Shown here piece after piece: positions 1 to 7,838 of a stretch of 64,000 bases of DNA. Position 1 is the stretch's first letter; each line of letters starts with the position of its first letter. This DNA is from Terriglobia bacterium. Its GTDB lineage: Bacteria > Acidobacteriota > Terriglobia > Terriglobales > Acidobacteriaceae. The translations under genes were made by a program, and so were the position numbers. A model generated the notes under the pieces. That model was not told the origin of the DNA. It was given only the letters and a program-made list of their open reading frames with translations, and ran no database searches. The stretch is from the NCBI GenBank assembly GCA_020073525.1, contig JAIQFA010000014.1, forward strand, positions 1 to 64,000, read 5' to 3'.

Positions 1-1
1 C

Positions 2-34
2 GATCGGAAGAGCGTCTGTAGGGAAAGAGTGTAG
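2..34. other. Illumina adapter sequence at contig end
   Basis: Bases 2-16 and 17-34 match the reverse complement of the Illumina TruSeq universal adapter/read-1 primer, with one G missing at the junction. On the minus strand it reads CTACACTCTTTCCCTACA and then GACGCTCTTCCGATC. This is a library artefact, not genomic DNA. Genomic sequence starts at about base 35, and the coding frame of the adjoining heparinase gene is sensible up to that point. Confidence 0.95.
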
Positions 35-514
35 TTCGCGAGAGTACTTCTCGTTACCGCTGAGCAGGCGCGCCTTGGCGAGCGTCACCAGGTGCTGGTG
101 CCGGTTCAATTCCCATGTGACTTTGTGATCGCCCACCGCCGTGAAATCAAGAAACGGAATCTTGAACCACGGATCGAGCGGCGCGCGCTTGCCGTGGACA
201 GGGTCAAGGTGCCAGTCGATTTCGCCGCCAGCATTCGCGAAGGAGAGATTGTGGTAACCGAGCAGATGAAAACGATGGGCGCAGATGTCATCGGCCCCGC
301 TCAGAATTGCGGCATGTTCGTCGGGCAGATGTTTGCGCAACAGTTCCGCGCGCTCAGAAATTTCACCGCCGGAAAAGAAGAATTGCCCGGGACGCGACGC
401 CGAATGGGCGTTCAGCCGAATCGCACCAGACGGCACGCCCATTCTGTGCTTGAGCAGATCGCTCCGCTTGTGGAGTTCCTGCGTCAGGCGCACCCATATC
501 TCTTCCCAGTCCAT
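35..514 (-). CDS. heparinase II/III family protein, N-terminal part (truncated by contig end)
   Basis: Translated by eye from the ATG at 512-514, beginning MDWEEIWVRLTQELHKRSD, and running off the left end. About residues 90-135 contain the stretch WHLDPVHGKRAPLDPWFKIP followed by FLDFTAVGDHKVTWELNRHQ and HLVTLAKA. This is the signature of the heparinase II/III N-terminal alpha-barrel domain. Family members are usually 500-700 aa polysaccharide lyases or lyase-like proteins acting on uronate-containing glycans in the periplasm or at the surface. The catalytic lyase domain lies beyond the edge, so activity cannot be judged. It is divergent from the nucleotide-sugar dehydrogenase at 1001 and borders the glycan locus, which fits a role in polysaccharide turnover. 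The last codons before base 35 run into the adapter. Confidence 0.85.
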
Positions 515-921
515 CCGGGATACGCGGGCCAACTTGCTATGCCGTGGAGGAGCCACAAGCCCTTATCTTACATGCGGAAAAGGCCACCCTCGACTGGCCA
601 GTTACCCTTGTTATCCTTGCCGGTTCCTACCCCTGACCAACGCTCGCTCGCCGCGCTACGATTGTGGGTGGGTAATTTGACCCATCGCGGTTCCACCATG
701 TGGAAAATAGTTATCCACTTTTCCCTTGGGCCCGGACCGGTGGTGGATGGCCGTTCAATATATTCTGTAAACGATTGAAACTATTAGTATTACTGTCAAG
801 ATTGGAGGTCATCTCGCGCCCCAATGGAGAATGGTTTGCTATCGCTTAACAAGGGGCTGATACAGTTTCAACAGCCATGGGGTGTTGGTAGCGCATTGCT
901 GAGAAGCTAAGGCTTTGTATC
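515..921. other. divergent intergenic region with AT-rich promoter-like core
   Basis: About 400 bases between the divergent heparinase and dehydrogenase genes. The segment at 730-800 is markedly AT-rich and could hold promoters for both. It also contains the inverted pair TGTGGAAAA (699-707) and TTATCCACT (711-719). An ATG-started frame crosses 92-778 on the plus strand but is antisense to the heparinase gene and not protein-like. No RNA gene was recognised. Confidence 0.4.
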
Positions 922-979
922 AGGGCATCGCTTCAGCGATCCCGTGTTCTGCGTAGTCAATCGCCCCTTTAGGGGCTGG
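922..979. repeat. two-hairpin intergenic repeat, family R3, copy 1
   Basis: Contains the hairpin GGGCATCGCTTCAGCGATCC and, 22 bases on, the hairpin GCCCCTTTAGGGGC followed by TGGG. The reverse complement of the same two-hairpin unit occurs at 5579-5641. It sits just upstream of the ribosome-binding site of the gene starting at 1001. Confidence 0.7.
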
Positions 980-1000
980 GTGTCACACAGGAGAATTCGC

Positions 1001-2326
1001 TTGGGTTTGTCCGTCAGCATCTTTGGGTTGGGATACGTCGGTTCGGTGTCGGCCGCCTGCTTCGCGTCGATGGGCCACAAAGTCATCGGCGTGGACGTGA
1101 GCCGCGCCAAAGTAGAGATGATGGACTCGGGCCGCACCCCGATCATCGAAGCCCGCATGACCGAGATGGTCGCCGAGGCTCATAAGGCGGCACTCCTGCA
1201 TGCGACCACCGACGCGACCGCAGCTGTGCTGAATTCCGAAGTCTCATTCGTCTGCGTCGGAACACCCAGTTTGAAAAATGGCAAGCTCGACCTCAGCCAC
1301 ATTGAGAGCGTTGCCCGCGAGATTGGCGTGGCCATACGCCAGAAAAAATCGCCGCACGTTTTTGTTCTGCGCAGCACGGTGCTGGCGGGAACGACCGAAA
1401 CCGTCGTGCTTCCCATCCTGGAAAAGGAAAGCGGCAAGAAGTGCGGGCGGGATTTCACCGTTTGCTATAACCCTGAGTTCATGCGCGAAGGCAGCGCTGT
1501 CGCCGACTTCATGAACCCGCCCTACACCATCCTTGGAGCCAGCGACACCCAGCACCTGGCGCCGCTGCGCGAACTTTACAAAAACACTCCCGGCACCCTT
1601 TACGAGACGACCATTCCCGTCGCCGAGATGGTCAAGTATTTCTCCAATTGCTATCACGCGGTGAAGGTCGGTTTCGCCAACGAGATGGGAACCATGTGCA
1701 AGCATCTCGGCGTCGACGCCCACGCGGTCACCAAGATTTTCACTTCCGACACCAAGCTGAACATTTCTGCCGCCTACCTCTCTCCGGGTTTCGCCTTCGG
1801 CGGTTCCTGCTTGCCAAAAGATCTGCGAGCTATCACCTACAAGGCGAAGGAGCTTGATCTCAAGCTTCCGTTGCTTGAATCGCTCATGCCGAGCAACGCG
1901 GAGCACGTCGATCGCGCCGTCGAAATGGTGATGAGCACTGGCAAAAAGAAAATTGCGCAGCTTGGGTTGAGCTTCAAAGCCGGCACCGACGACCTGCGCG
2001 AGAGTCCGCAGGTGCAATTGATCAAGCGGTTGATGGGTGAGGGCCTCGAGATCAAAGTCTGGGACGAGGATGTTTCTCTGGGACGCCTGGCCGGTTCCAA
2101 TCGTCAGTACATCGAAGAAGTCATCCCGCATATCGGATCCGTGCTGTCTGCCGATCTCGAAGGCACGCTGCGCACCGCCGAAGTCGTGATCCTCGGCAAC
2201 AAATCGGCCAGCAAGGATCAGCTTGCCAAATATCTCCGCCCGGAACAGATCGTGATTGACCTCATTCACCTCGATAAAACAAGGCGTCCCGAAGGCGCCC
2301 GGACATATGAGGGAATTTGCTGGTGA
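1001..2326 (+). CDS. UDP-glucose/GDP-mannose 6-dehydrogenase family protein
   Basis: Oxidises C6 of a nucleotide sugar to the uronate in two NAD-dependent steps, supplying UDP-GlcA, GDP-ManA or a similar precursor for polysaccharide synthesis in the cytoplasm. The Rossmann motif GLGYVG is at residues 9-14. The central and C-terminal domains are present, and the catalytic Cys is in FGGSCLPKD (Cys about 270). Length of 441 aa is normal. TTG at 1001 is preferred over the upstream ATG at 944 because it lies 7 bases after ACAGGAG and the protein then begins directly at the beta strand of the Rossmann fold. The motifs resemble AlgD-type GDP-mannose dehydrogenases as much as Ugd, so the substrate is not assigned. 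First of a co-directional set with 2427 and 3478. Confidence 0.9.
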   Translation: MGLSVSIFGLGYVGSVSAACFASMGHKVIGVDVSRAKVEMMDSGRTPIIEARMTEMVAEAHKAALLHATTDATAAVLNSEVSFVCVGTPSLKNGKLDLSHIESVAREIGVAIRQKKSPHVFVLRSTVLAGTTETVVLPILEKESGKKCGRDFTVCYNPEFMREGSAVADFMNPPYTILGASDTQHLAPLRELYKNTPGTLYETTIPVAEMVKYFSNCYHAVKVGFANEMGTMCKHLGVDAHAVTKIFTSDTKLNISAAYLSPGFAFGGSCLPKDLRAITYKAKELDLKLPLLESLMPSNAEHVDRAVEMVMSTGKKKIAQLGLSFKAGTDDLRESPQVQLIKRLMGEGLEIKVWDEDVSLGRLAGSNRQYIEEVIPHIGSVLSADLEGTLRTAEVVILGNKSASKDQLAKYLRPEQIVIDLIHLDKTRRPEGARTYEGICW

Positions 2327-2347
2327 GGAGTTAGCACGAAATTATCC

Positions 2348-2408
2348 GTAGAGACGCGGCTTGCCGCGTCTCCGCCTGCGGTGAGACGGGGCAAGCCCCG
2401 TCTCTACA
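2348..2408. repeat. GTAGAGACG double-hairpin repeat, family R1, copy 1
   Basis: Outer ends GTAGAGACG and CGTCTCTACA are inverted. Inside are two perfect hairpins: GAGACGCGGC/GCCGCGTCTC with a TT loop, and GAGACGGGGC/GCCCCGTCTC with an AA loop, separated by about 12 bases. It lies between the dehydrogenase and the FemAB-like gene. Confidence 0.85.
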
Positions 2409-2426
2409 GACGAGGTTGATAAGAAG

Positions 2427-3458
2427 ATGAAGTTTTATCCCATCGACATCCAATCCGCCAACTGGAAGCGTCTCGACGGCTTCGCCGACCGCACCGTCTT
2501 CCAGACGCGCGAATGGTTGCAGTTCGTCGCCGAGTCGCAGAACGCAAAGCCCGTGCTCGCTGAACTGCGGGAAAAAAGCGATGTCCTCGGGTACTTCACC
2601 GGACTCACCTTCTCAAAATTTGGTATGAAAGTTCTGGGCAGTTCGTTCCCCGGTTGGACGACTCCGTACATCGGCTTCAATCTTTATTCTGGCATTCCGC
2701 GCCGCGCCGCGCTCGAAGCCCTCGAGAAGTTCGCCTGGGACGATCTCAGATGTCTGCACTTGGAAGTTTCCGATCCAAACTTCACCTTCGAAGACGGCGA
2801 GACCGCGGGGTTCAAAACCGAATACTACGCGTCCTACCGCACCGACCTGACCCGCTCGGAAGAAGAGTTGTTTAACGGCATGGAAAGCGCCTGCCGCCGC
2901 TGCATTCGCAAAGCCGAGAAGAGCGGGCTAAAGATCGAAGAGGCCCACGACCTGGTTTTCGCCGACGAATATTACGAGCAACTCAAGGACGTGTTCGCCA
3001 AACAATCGCTCGTCCCCACCTATTCCGTGGAGCGAGTTCGCGCCCTGGTGCGCAACGTCGAGCCGGGAGGAAACATCTTGTTGCTTCGCGCGCGTGATCC
3101 GGAAGGAAAGTGCATCGCCACCGGAATCTATCCCGGCTTCAACCAGATTGCCGAGTTCTGGGGTAACGCCAGTTTCCGCGCCTATCAGAGCCTGCGCCCC
3201 AACGAAGCCTGCCACTGGTATGCCATGCGCTACTGGAAAAAGCGCGGTGTTTCGATCTTCGACTGGGGTGGCGAGGGCACGTACAAGGAAAAATACGGAT
3301 GCAAGCCACATCGCGTGCCCTGGTTCACGAAGTCTCGTTATCAGATCGTAGGCAAGTTGCGCGACGAAGCTCGCAACATGTTTGCGCGCAAGCAAAAATT
3401 TCTTGGATGGCTGCAAGGCAACCGTTCCGCTGTCGAACGCAGCCCGGCCGAAGAATAA
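2427..3458 (+). CDS. FemAB-like GNAT-fold acyltransferase
   Basis: A 343-aa protein with the double GNAT fold of the FemAB/BioF2-like family. Recognisable parts are the N-terminal FQTREWLQFV, the central ACRRCIRKAEKSGLKIEE helix pair, and the C-terminal NEACHWYAMRYWKKRGVSIF followed by DWGGEGTYKEKYGCKPH, where a glycine-rich turn and a Lys/Tyr pair are typical. Family members transfer aminoacyl or acyl groups, and relatives occur in exosortase/PEP-CTERM exopolysaccharide clusters. Here it sits between a sugar dehydrogenase and a sulfotransferase, so acylation of an amino sugar in a surface glycan is the likeliest role (inference). No transmembrane segment is evident. The ATG at 2427 follows GAAG weakly. 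Confidence 0.75.
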   Translation: MKFYPIDIQSANWKRLDGFADRTVFQTREWLQFVAESQNAKPVLAELREKSDVLGYFTGLTFSKFGMKVLGSSFPGWTTPYIGFNLYSGIPRRAALEALEKFAWDDLRCLHLEVSDPNFTFEDGETAGFKTEYYASYRTDLTRSEEELFNGMESACRRCIRKAEKSGLKIEEAHDLVFADEYYEQLKDVFAKQSLVPTYSVERVRALVRNVEPGGNILLLRARDPEGKCIATGIYPGFNQIAEFWGNASFRAYQSLRPNEACHWYAMRYWKKRGVSIFDWGGEGTYKEKYGCKPHRVPWFTKSRYQIVGKLRDEARNMFARKQKFLGWLQGNRSAVERSPAEE

Positions 3459-3477
3459 ATACCGAGGGGAAGTACCG

Positions 3478-4350
3478 ATGGCGTTCCTGGTTCGCAGAGC
3501 ATTCCGGCATTTATCGCGGGTTCACGACGTGCTGTTTCGCCGCACGCTGCTCGAGCGCGAAATCACCATTTTCGACGACGACATTTTTCTCACGTCTTAC
3601 CCACGCTCCGGCAACACCTGGACGCGGTTTCTTGTGGGCAATTTCGTCAACCCCAACGAGCCCGTCACCTTCCTCAACGTCGAACGCCTGGTCCCCGATA
3701 TGTACAAGACCGCCGATTGGGCCTTGCGTCGCCTGCCGCGCCCGCGCGTGCTCAAAAGCCACGAGTGCTTCGACGCCCGCTACCGCCGCGTCATCTACAT
3801 CGTGCGCGACCCGCGCGACGTCGCCATTTCCAACTATCACTGGGAGATGAAGCTGCGTTCAATTCCGGAAGGCTGTCCGATCGAAGAGTTCGTTCCCCTC
3901 TGGATGGACGGAAACTTCTGGCGCCGGATCGGTTCCTGGGCCGACCACGTCAACAGCTGGCTGGCAACCCGTCAGGGGCATGAGAGCTTCCTCCTGATGC
4001 GCTACGAAGACCTGCAGGCAAATCAGCAACGTGAACTGTCGCGGGTTGCGCAGTTCATGCGTCTGAATCCCGATCCACAGCGCATCAATCAGGCCATCGA
4101 ACGAAGTTCTGCCGCGAACATGCGCAAGATGGAAGAGACGCAAGGCAAGAAGTGGATCGCCACGTTTCACACGCGCGGGGACAAGCCCTTCGTCCGCAAA
4201 GCGTCGTCCGGCGGATGGCGAACTATCCTGCCGGGAAAGACGGCCACCTACATGGAAGCGCACTGGGGACCGCTCATGAAGCAACTCGGCTACAAGCTCT
4301 CGACCGAGACGGAAAAAGAAGCATCGGAAATAACCCACGCGGCGCAATGA
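3478..4350 (+). CDS. sulfotransferase domain-containing protein (PAPS-dependent)
   Basis: A 290-aa protein transferring sulfate from PAPS to a hydroxyl or amine acceptor. The 5'-phosphosulfate-binding loop TSYPRSGNTW is at residues 39-48 and the 3'-phosphate motif RDPRDVAIS starts near residue 109. RYEDL near 180 and the C-terminal FVRKASSGGWRTILP resemble the RKG..G..W region of cytosolic-type sulfotransferases (Sulfotransfer_1), although the canonical KG becomes KASSGG. The ATG at 3478 follows GAGGGGA at good spacing; the frame is open upstream to 3382 but that part overlaps the preceding gene. It ends convergently with the gene at 4424. The acceptor is unknown. Confidence 0.9.
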   Translation: MAFLVRRAFRHLSRVHDVLFRRTLLEREITIFDDDIFLTSYPRSGNTWTRFLVGNFVNPNEPVTFLNVERLVPDMYKTADWALRRLPRPRVLKSHECFDARYRRVIYIVRDPRDVAISNYHWEMKLRSIPEGCPIEEFVPLWMDGNFWRRIGSWADHVNSWLATRQGHESFLLMRYEDLQANQQRELSRVAQFMRLNPDPQRINQAIERSSAANMRKMEETQGKKWIATFHTRGDKPFVRKASSGGWRTILPGKTATYMEAHWGPLMKQLGYKLSTETEKEASEITHAAQ

Positions 4351-4358
4351 GATCGCGA

Positions 4359-4405
4359 GGGCTCACGGCTCTCCGCTCACAGCTTACCGCTCACCGGTCA
4401 CCGCT
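4359..4405. repeat. heptamer-type half element (family R2 remnant)
   Basis: Between two convergent stop codons. It consists of successive heptamers of the form GCTCACG, GCTCTCC, GCTCACA, GCTTACC, GCTCACC. Only one arm is visible, without the inverted partner found in the complete copies. Confidence 0.5.
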
Positions 4406-4423
4406 AAGATCTACGACCTGTTT

Positions 4424-5554
4424 CTAGAAATTTGCTGGCAGCCCATCGCCATCCGCACGCGTCAGATGCATCCTTGGGCGAACTGCTTCGAAGGGCGCGA
4501 CCAATTCTGCGAGTTTCTTCGAAGCTGCAAAAAGAAAATTGGAAGGCCCCGGCAGATAGCCGGCGGCCTTGAATGCTTCGCCCCAGGCCTGGTGACTCTG
4601 ATTGCTGAGGATCAGGTCAAAGCCCTGCCGCTCCAAGGTCTGGGTAGCGCATTGCACAACAGAAAACAATTCTCCCGGAAGCGCAAAGCAATCGACGACC
4701 GACCCGACGCGCATGTCGCCATACTTCGCGTCCTTGCGCCGTTCGCCCACAACGGCCCATCCAATCGCAGCGCCATTGCGTTTCAAGACCAAACGCGTGA
4801 GTTGCGATTGTGTCGGAGGATACAAAGTCCGCAAAGCTTCCGCATCCCGCGCGGCCGTGAACGAGCAGGTCTGCCGCGCCTGTTCCCAGAGAGACTGCAC
4901 GCTGTCGCCGTTGGCTTCGAAGTTTGCGACTTCGCGGCACTCGGATGCTAGTGATCGCGGTGCCCCGAGAGCGCGATATCCCTGTAACAGCTTTGAGCCA
5001 GCCCATCCAGCGCCACTGTAGGCTGCGACGTCCATCAGAAATGTTCGCGTTGCCGACGAGCGCAACGTTTGCATATTTCTGAGAAAGCGCGAGGGACTCA
5101 CAACGCGAAAGAAGAACGGCACCGGGCAATGCGTCCATCCGAGCCGAATCAGCATTTGCGGGAGCGGGTTGTCATACCCGCCCATGCCCAGGCAGTAGAG
5201 CAACGGCGCGCGCTGCATCGCATCACGCAGAAGCAGGGTGCCGACGATCGCGTGCGCCTTGTTGACGATACCTTCCGACAGCGGGTGGTGGTAGTAGCCG
5301 ATGGCGCGAATCTGTCCGTCGGGGAAAAGGAATTCCTGGGTCTTGAGGGCGTAGCCGCCACGAACAACTCCACCGTCGACGGCCACGAAAAATTCGTTGT
5401 AGATGCGGGACTCCGGCGTGCGCGGCAGCCAGCGCGGCTCGGCCCAGCGGTAGAACACCATGTTTTCGTCCTCGCCACCTTGGCGGAGACGCTGATTGAA
5501 CTCCGCCACCGCGGGTTCGTGTTCAGGACGATAGAGCTGGATGGTGATGGCCAT
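4424..5554 (-). CDS. GNAT-like acyltransferase, uncharacterised
   Basis: A 376-aa cytoplasmic protein. The first 150 residues look like a GNAT fold: MAITIQLYRPEHEPAVAEFN, then EFFVAVDGGVVRGGYAL, then YYHHPLSEGIVNKAHAIVGT and LLLRDAM. A second GNAT-like half follows, with LKRNGAAIGWAVVGERR and LERQGFDLILSNQSHQAWGE. No catalytic residue can be assigned with confidence. It is downstream of ACP and FkbH on the same strand, so transfer of an ACP-bound group to a glycan precursor is plausible but inferred. The ATG at 5554 lies 90 bases from the ACP stop, with an R3 repeat between. Confidence 0.6.
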   Translation of the reverse strand: MAITIQLYRPEHEPAVAEFNQRLRQGGEDENMVFYRWAEPRWLPRTPESRIYNEFFVAVDGGVVRGGYALKTQEFLFPDGQIRAIGYYHHPLSEGIVNKAHAIVGTLLLRDAMQRAPLLYCLGMGGYDNPLPQMLIRLGWTHCPVPFFFRVVSPSRFLRNMQTLRSSATRTFLMDVAAYSGAGWAGSKLLQGYRALGAPRSLASECREVANFEANGDSVQSLWEQARQTCSFTAARDAEALRTLYPPTQSQLTRLVLKRNGAAIGWAVVGERRKDAKYGDMRVGSVVDCFALPGELFSVVQCATQTLERQGFDLILSNQSHQAWGEAFKAAGYLPGPSNFLFAASKKLAELVAPFEAVRPRMHLTRADGDGLPANF

Positions 5555-5578
5555 GAATGATCACGGTGAGCGATGAAC

Positions 5579-5641
5579 TGCCCAGCCCCTAAAGGGGCAT
5601 CAATCTCGAGAACCTACGGCATCGCTGAAGCGATGCCCGGA
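5579..5641. repeat. two-hairpin intergenic repeat, family R3, copy 2 (inverted)
   Basis: Contains GCCCCTAAAGGGGC and then GGCATCGCTGAAGCGATGCC, the reverse complement of the order seen at 922-979. The two copies are inverted relative to each other and bracket the genes at 1001-5554. Confidence 0.75.
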
Positions 5642-5648
5642 TACGAAC

Positions 5649-5897
5649 CTAACGCGCGGTCGACTGCAGCTTCTCGACCAGCTTTGCGACCGCGCCGATG
5701 GTTTTCATCTGCTCGATGTCTTCCGGCTCGAGCTGCACACCGAACTTTTCTTCAACGGCAAGCACTAGATTCAGATGCTGCATGGAATCCCAATTCTCAA
5801 CCGTCTCCGGCGAAGATTCCGCCGTGATCTTGTCGGCCGGAACTCCAAAAATGTCGCTGGCGACATTGCGCACCTGCTCAAACGTACTGGATGTCAA
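5649..5897 (-). CDS. acyl carrier protein
   Basis: An 82-aa discrete acyl carrier protein. The phosphopantetheine serine is in NWDSMQHLNLVLAVEEKFGV (Ser about residue 38), followed by the acidic helix LEPEDIEQMKTIGAVAKLV. The TTG start at 5897 is supported by AGGAGG 5-6 bases upstream. It ends an apparent operon with FkbH (9 bases upstream) and the VOC protein. Since the neighbour is FkbH rather than fatty-acid genes, this ACP probably carries a glyceryl/hydroxyacyl unit or other glycan decoration instead of a fatty acid (inference from family knowledge of FkbH). Confidence 0.92.
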   Translation of the reverse strand: MTSSTFEQVRNVASDIFGVPADKITAESSPETVENWDSMQHLNLVLAVEEKFGVQLEPEDIEQMKTIGAVAKLVEKLQSTAR

Positions 5898-5906
5898 CTG
5901 CTCCTC

Positions 5907-7820
5907 CTACGTAGTCTCAGCCGCTACCTTCAGCTTAATCCATTCGGGGCAGCGCAGCGTGGAACTGTGCAAATCGAGCACCCACAGCGTGCCCGCACTG
6001 TTCGTTACCCGCTGTTCAAAGCCATGCTGCTGATAAAAATCGCGCGCCGGAACGTTCTTCTTCGTCGGCAGAAACCAGCCAAACAGTTGCTTGCGCCCGC
6101 GCTGGGCGGCGCTTTCGGCGAGATGCGCGAGCAGTGCGGTCTCGACTGTTCGTCCAATCACGCGGCAGCTGAGCAGGAAGGTGTCAACTTCGCACTGCTC
6201 GCCTTCGTCGTGCGTGATTGCCACCCCCACCAGTCCGTGATCGCCGAAACGGTCCCGCACCTTGATCGAAAAAATGTTCCACTCCGGCTGCTTCCCCATC
6301 TCCGCGATCTGAGGTTCGGTGTAGCGCCGGGTGGTCAGGTTGAACTGGTTGGTTTTCTGCGTCAGTTGAGCGACCCGCGCCAGCGTCAGGTCCGACACCG
6401 GTTCCAGTTCGGCTTCCTGTTCGAGGAAGCGAAAGAAATCTTCTTTCGATTGAAATGTCTGCTCGGCTCCGGCCCGCTGTTTCTGTGCCGCATACATTTC
6501 GGTGCGCTGCTGGTCCTCGGATGAAAGAGTAAGCCGCTCGAAGACTGCGCAATTTCTCACCGTGGAGGCGTACTCCAGCGGATTCTTCGGCAGATCGATC
6601 ACCGTGACTTCGGGGAGCGCAGCGCGAACCTGTTCGCGCTCGAAAGGATTGTCGTCGAGGAAGGCGAGCGCATCGATGCCTACGTTCAGTTCCTGCGCGA
6701 TCTCGCGGAGATTCTGCGCCTTGTCGGTCCAGTTAATGTGCATCGCCGCAAAATGTTTCGCACGTACCAGCATCCCGGGATGCTTCTCCAGCGCCTCCAT
6801 GGCATCGTCGAGGTTGTTTTTGCTACACAGGGCGAGCAAGATTCCCCTGCGCGACAGATCGAGCAGGGCGCGATGCAAGGCCTGATACGCCGCGCCTGGG
6901 TACTCGGCGCCAACCTTAATGCCGGCCATGCCGTCTTCGCCAATCACGCCACCCCACAGCGTATTGTCGAGATCGACGACCAGAACCTTGGCGGTGCGGC
7001 CGCTGAGCGGCACGATAAAGCGCATCCACTCGCGCGCCATGGGGAGAAGATAGCCGGCGGCGATGGGAAGCCGCGCCGTCAGCCATTTGCGCTCATCGTG
7101 CCAATGCTCGCTGCCATGGCGTGCCACGAGCGCGTCGTAGTCGAGAATGTAGACTCCGGGCAACCCTGCGGTGACGCGCCGCATTTCCCGGTTGATCTGA
7201 CGAATGAGTCCGGACTGGCCCGCCTCCGATTGGTCGTCGAGCGCTCCAAGACCTGGAGATGACGGGCGCTCCAGGGAATGAACAATCAGTGCCGCTTGGC
7301 TATGTTTTCGAAATGCCCCAATCCACTGTTCGTAACCGCTGACGACGCGCTCGGCAGCCTGTTGCGCCGTTCTCGGCGACAGGTCCGCGAAATCACGCCA
7401 CAGTTCCGGGGCCGCCTGATCAGAGCGCACCGCCAGCAAGACCGCGTTCGGCGCAAAGCGGTAGAGGGAGCTGTGGCCGTCGATCATGTCCTGCACGTAA
7501 GTATTGAAATCGCTGACGTGCACGTCGAGGTCAATGCCGTAAGCAAATGCTTCCGCCCGCAGCAGCGGCACGATCGGCTCGACCGTGAACGAGCGCAGAA
7601 TCGCGAGCTTGAATTTTGTAAGCGCAATTTTGTCGCGCAGCGGGCCCAGTCGTGAAATCACAAAGCTGGCAGTCCCCGCAGCAGGATCACGCCGCCAAAG
7701 TTCAGCCAGCCGCCGCGAGGCAATGTCGAACGCGCCTTCAGCGATGAGCCGGTCAACTTCAGGCCGCAGATTTGAGGCATGGCCTTCGCCAAGCGTCGAA
7801 TTGGAATTCGAATCGGACAT
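5907..7820 (-). CDS. HAD-IIIC family FkbH-type protein
   Basis: A 637-aa three-part protein. Residues 1-270 form an SGNH-like region (YILDYDALVARHG). The HAD domain has motif I VVDLDNTLWGGVIG (nucleophile Asp about 283), then LCSKNN and FLDDNPFEREQVR. The C-terminal GNAT-like domain includes RFGDHGLVGVAITHDEGE and FYQQHGFEQR. FkbH proteins load a glyceryl group from 1,3-bisphosphoglycerate onto an ACP in polyketide pathways; relatives in surface-glycan loci carry out similar ACP loading. The ACP 9 bases downstream fits this. The ATG at 7820 is 18 bases after the VOC stop. The product is probably a glyceryl- or 3-carbon-acyl-ACP, but this is not proven by sequence. Confidence 0.88.
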   Translation of the reverse strand: MSDSNSNSTLGEGHASNLRPEVDRLIAEGAFDIASRRLAELWRRDPAAGTASFVISRLGPLRDKIALTKFKLAILRSFTVEPIVPLLRAEAFAYGIDLDVHVSDFNTYVQDMIDGHSSLYRFAPNAVLLAVRSDQAAPELWRDFADLSPRTAQQAAERVVSGYEQWIGAFRKHSQAALIVHSLERPSSPGLGALDDQSEAGQSGLIRQINREMRRVTAGLPGVYILDYDALVARHGSEHWHDERKWLTARLPIAAGYLLPMAREWMRFIVPLSGRTAKVLVVDLDNTLWGGVIGEDGMAGIKVGAEYPGAAYQALHRALLDLSRRGILLALCSKNNLDDAMEALEKHPGMLVRAKHFAAMHINWTDKAQNLREIAQELNVGIDALAFLDDNPFEREQVRAALPEVTVIDLPKNPLEYASTVRNCAVFERLTLSSEDQQRTEMYAAQKQRAGAEQTFQSKEDFFRFLEQEAELEPVSDLTLARVAQLTQKTNQFNLTTRRYTEPQIAEMGKQPEWNIFSIKVRDRFGDHGLVGVAITHDEGEQCEVDTFLLSCRVIGRTVETALLAHLAESAAQRGRKQLFGWFLPTKKNVPARDFYQQHGFEQRVTNSAGTLWVLDLHSSTLRCPEWIKLKVAAETT

Positions 7821-7838
7821 TGTCCCAGAAATGAGGAA

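Noticed and set aside
92-778. 228-codon plus-strand open frame
   Set aside because: It is antisense to the heparinase frame up to 514 and the translation is basic and without domain patterns. The minus frame gives a clear heparinase N-terminal domain.
1244-2269. 341-codon minus-strand frame opposite the sugar dehydrogenase
   Set aside because: Antisense shadow of a well-supported gene; no recognisable motifs or ribosome-binding site.
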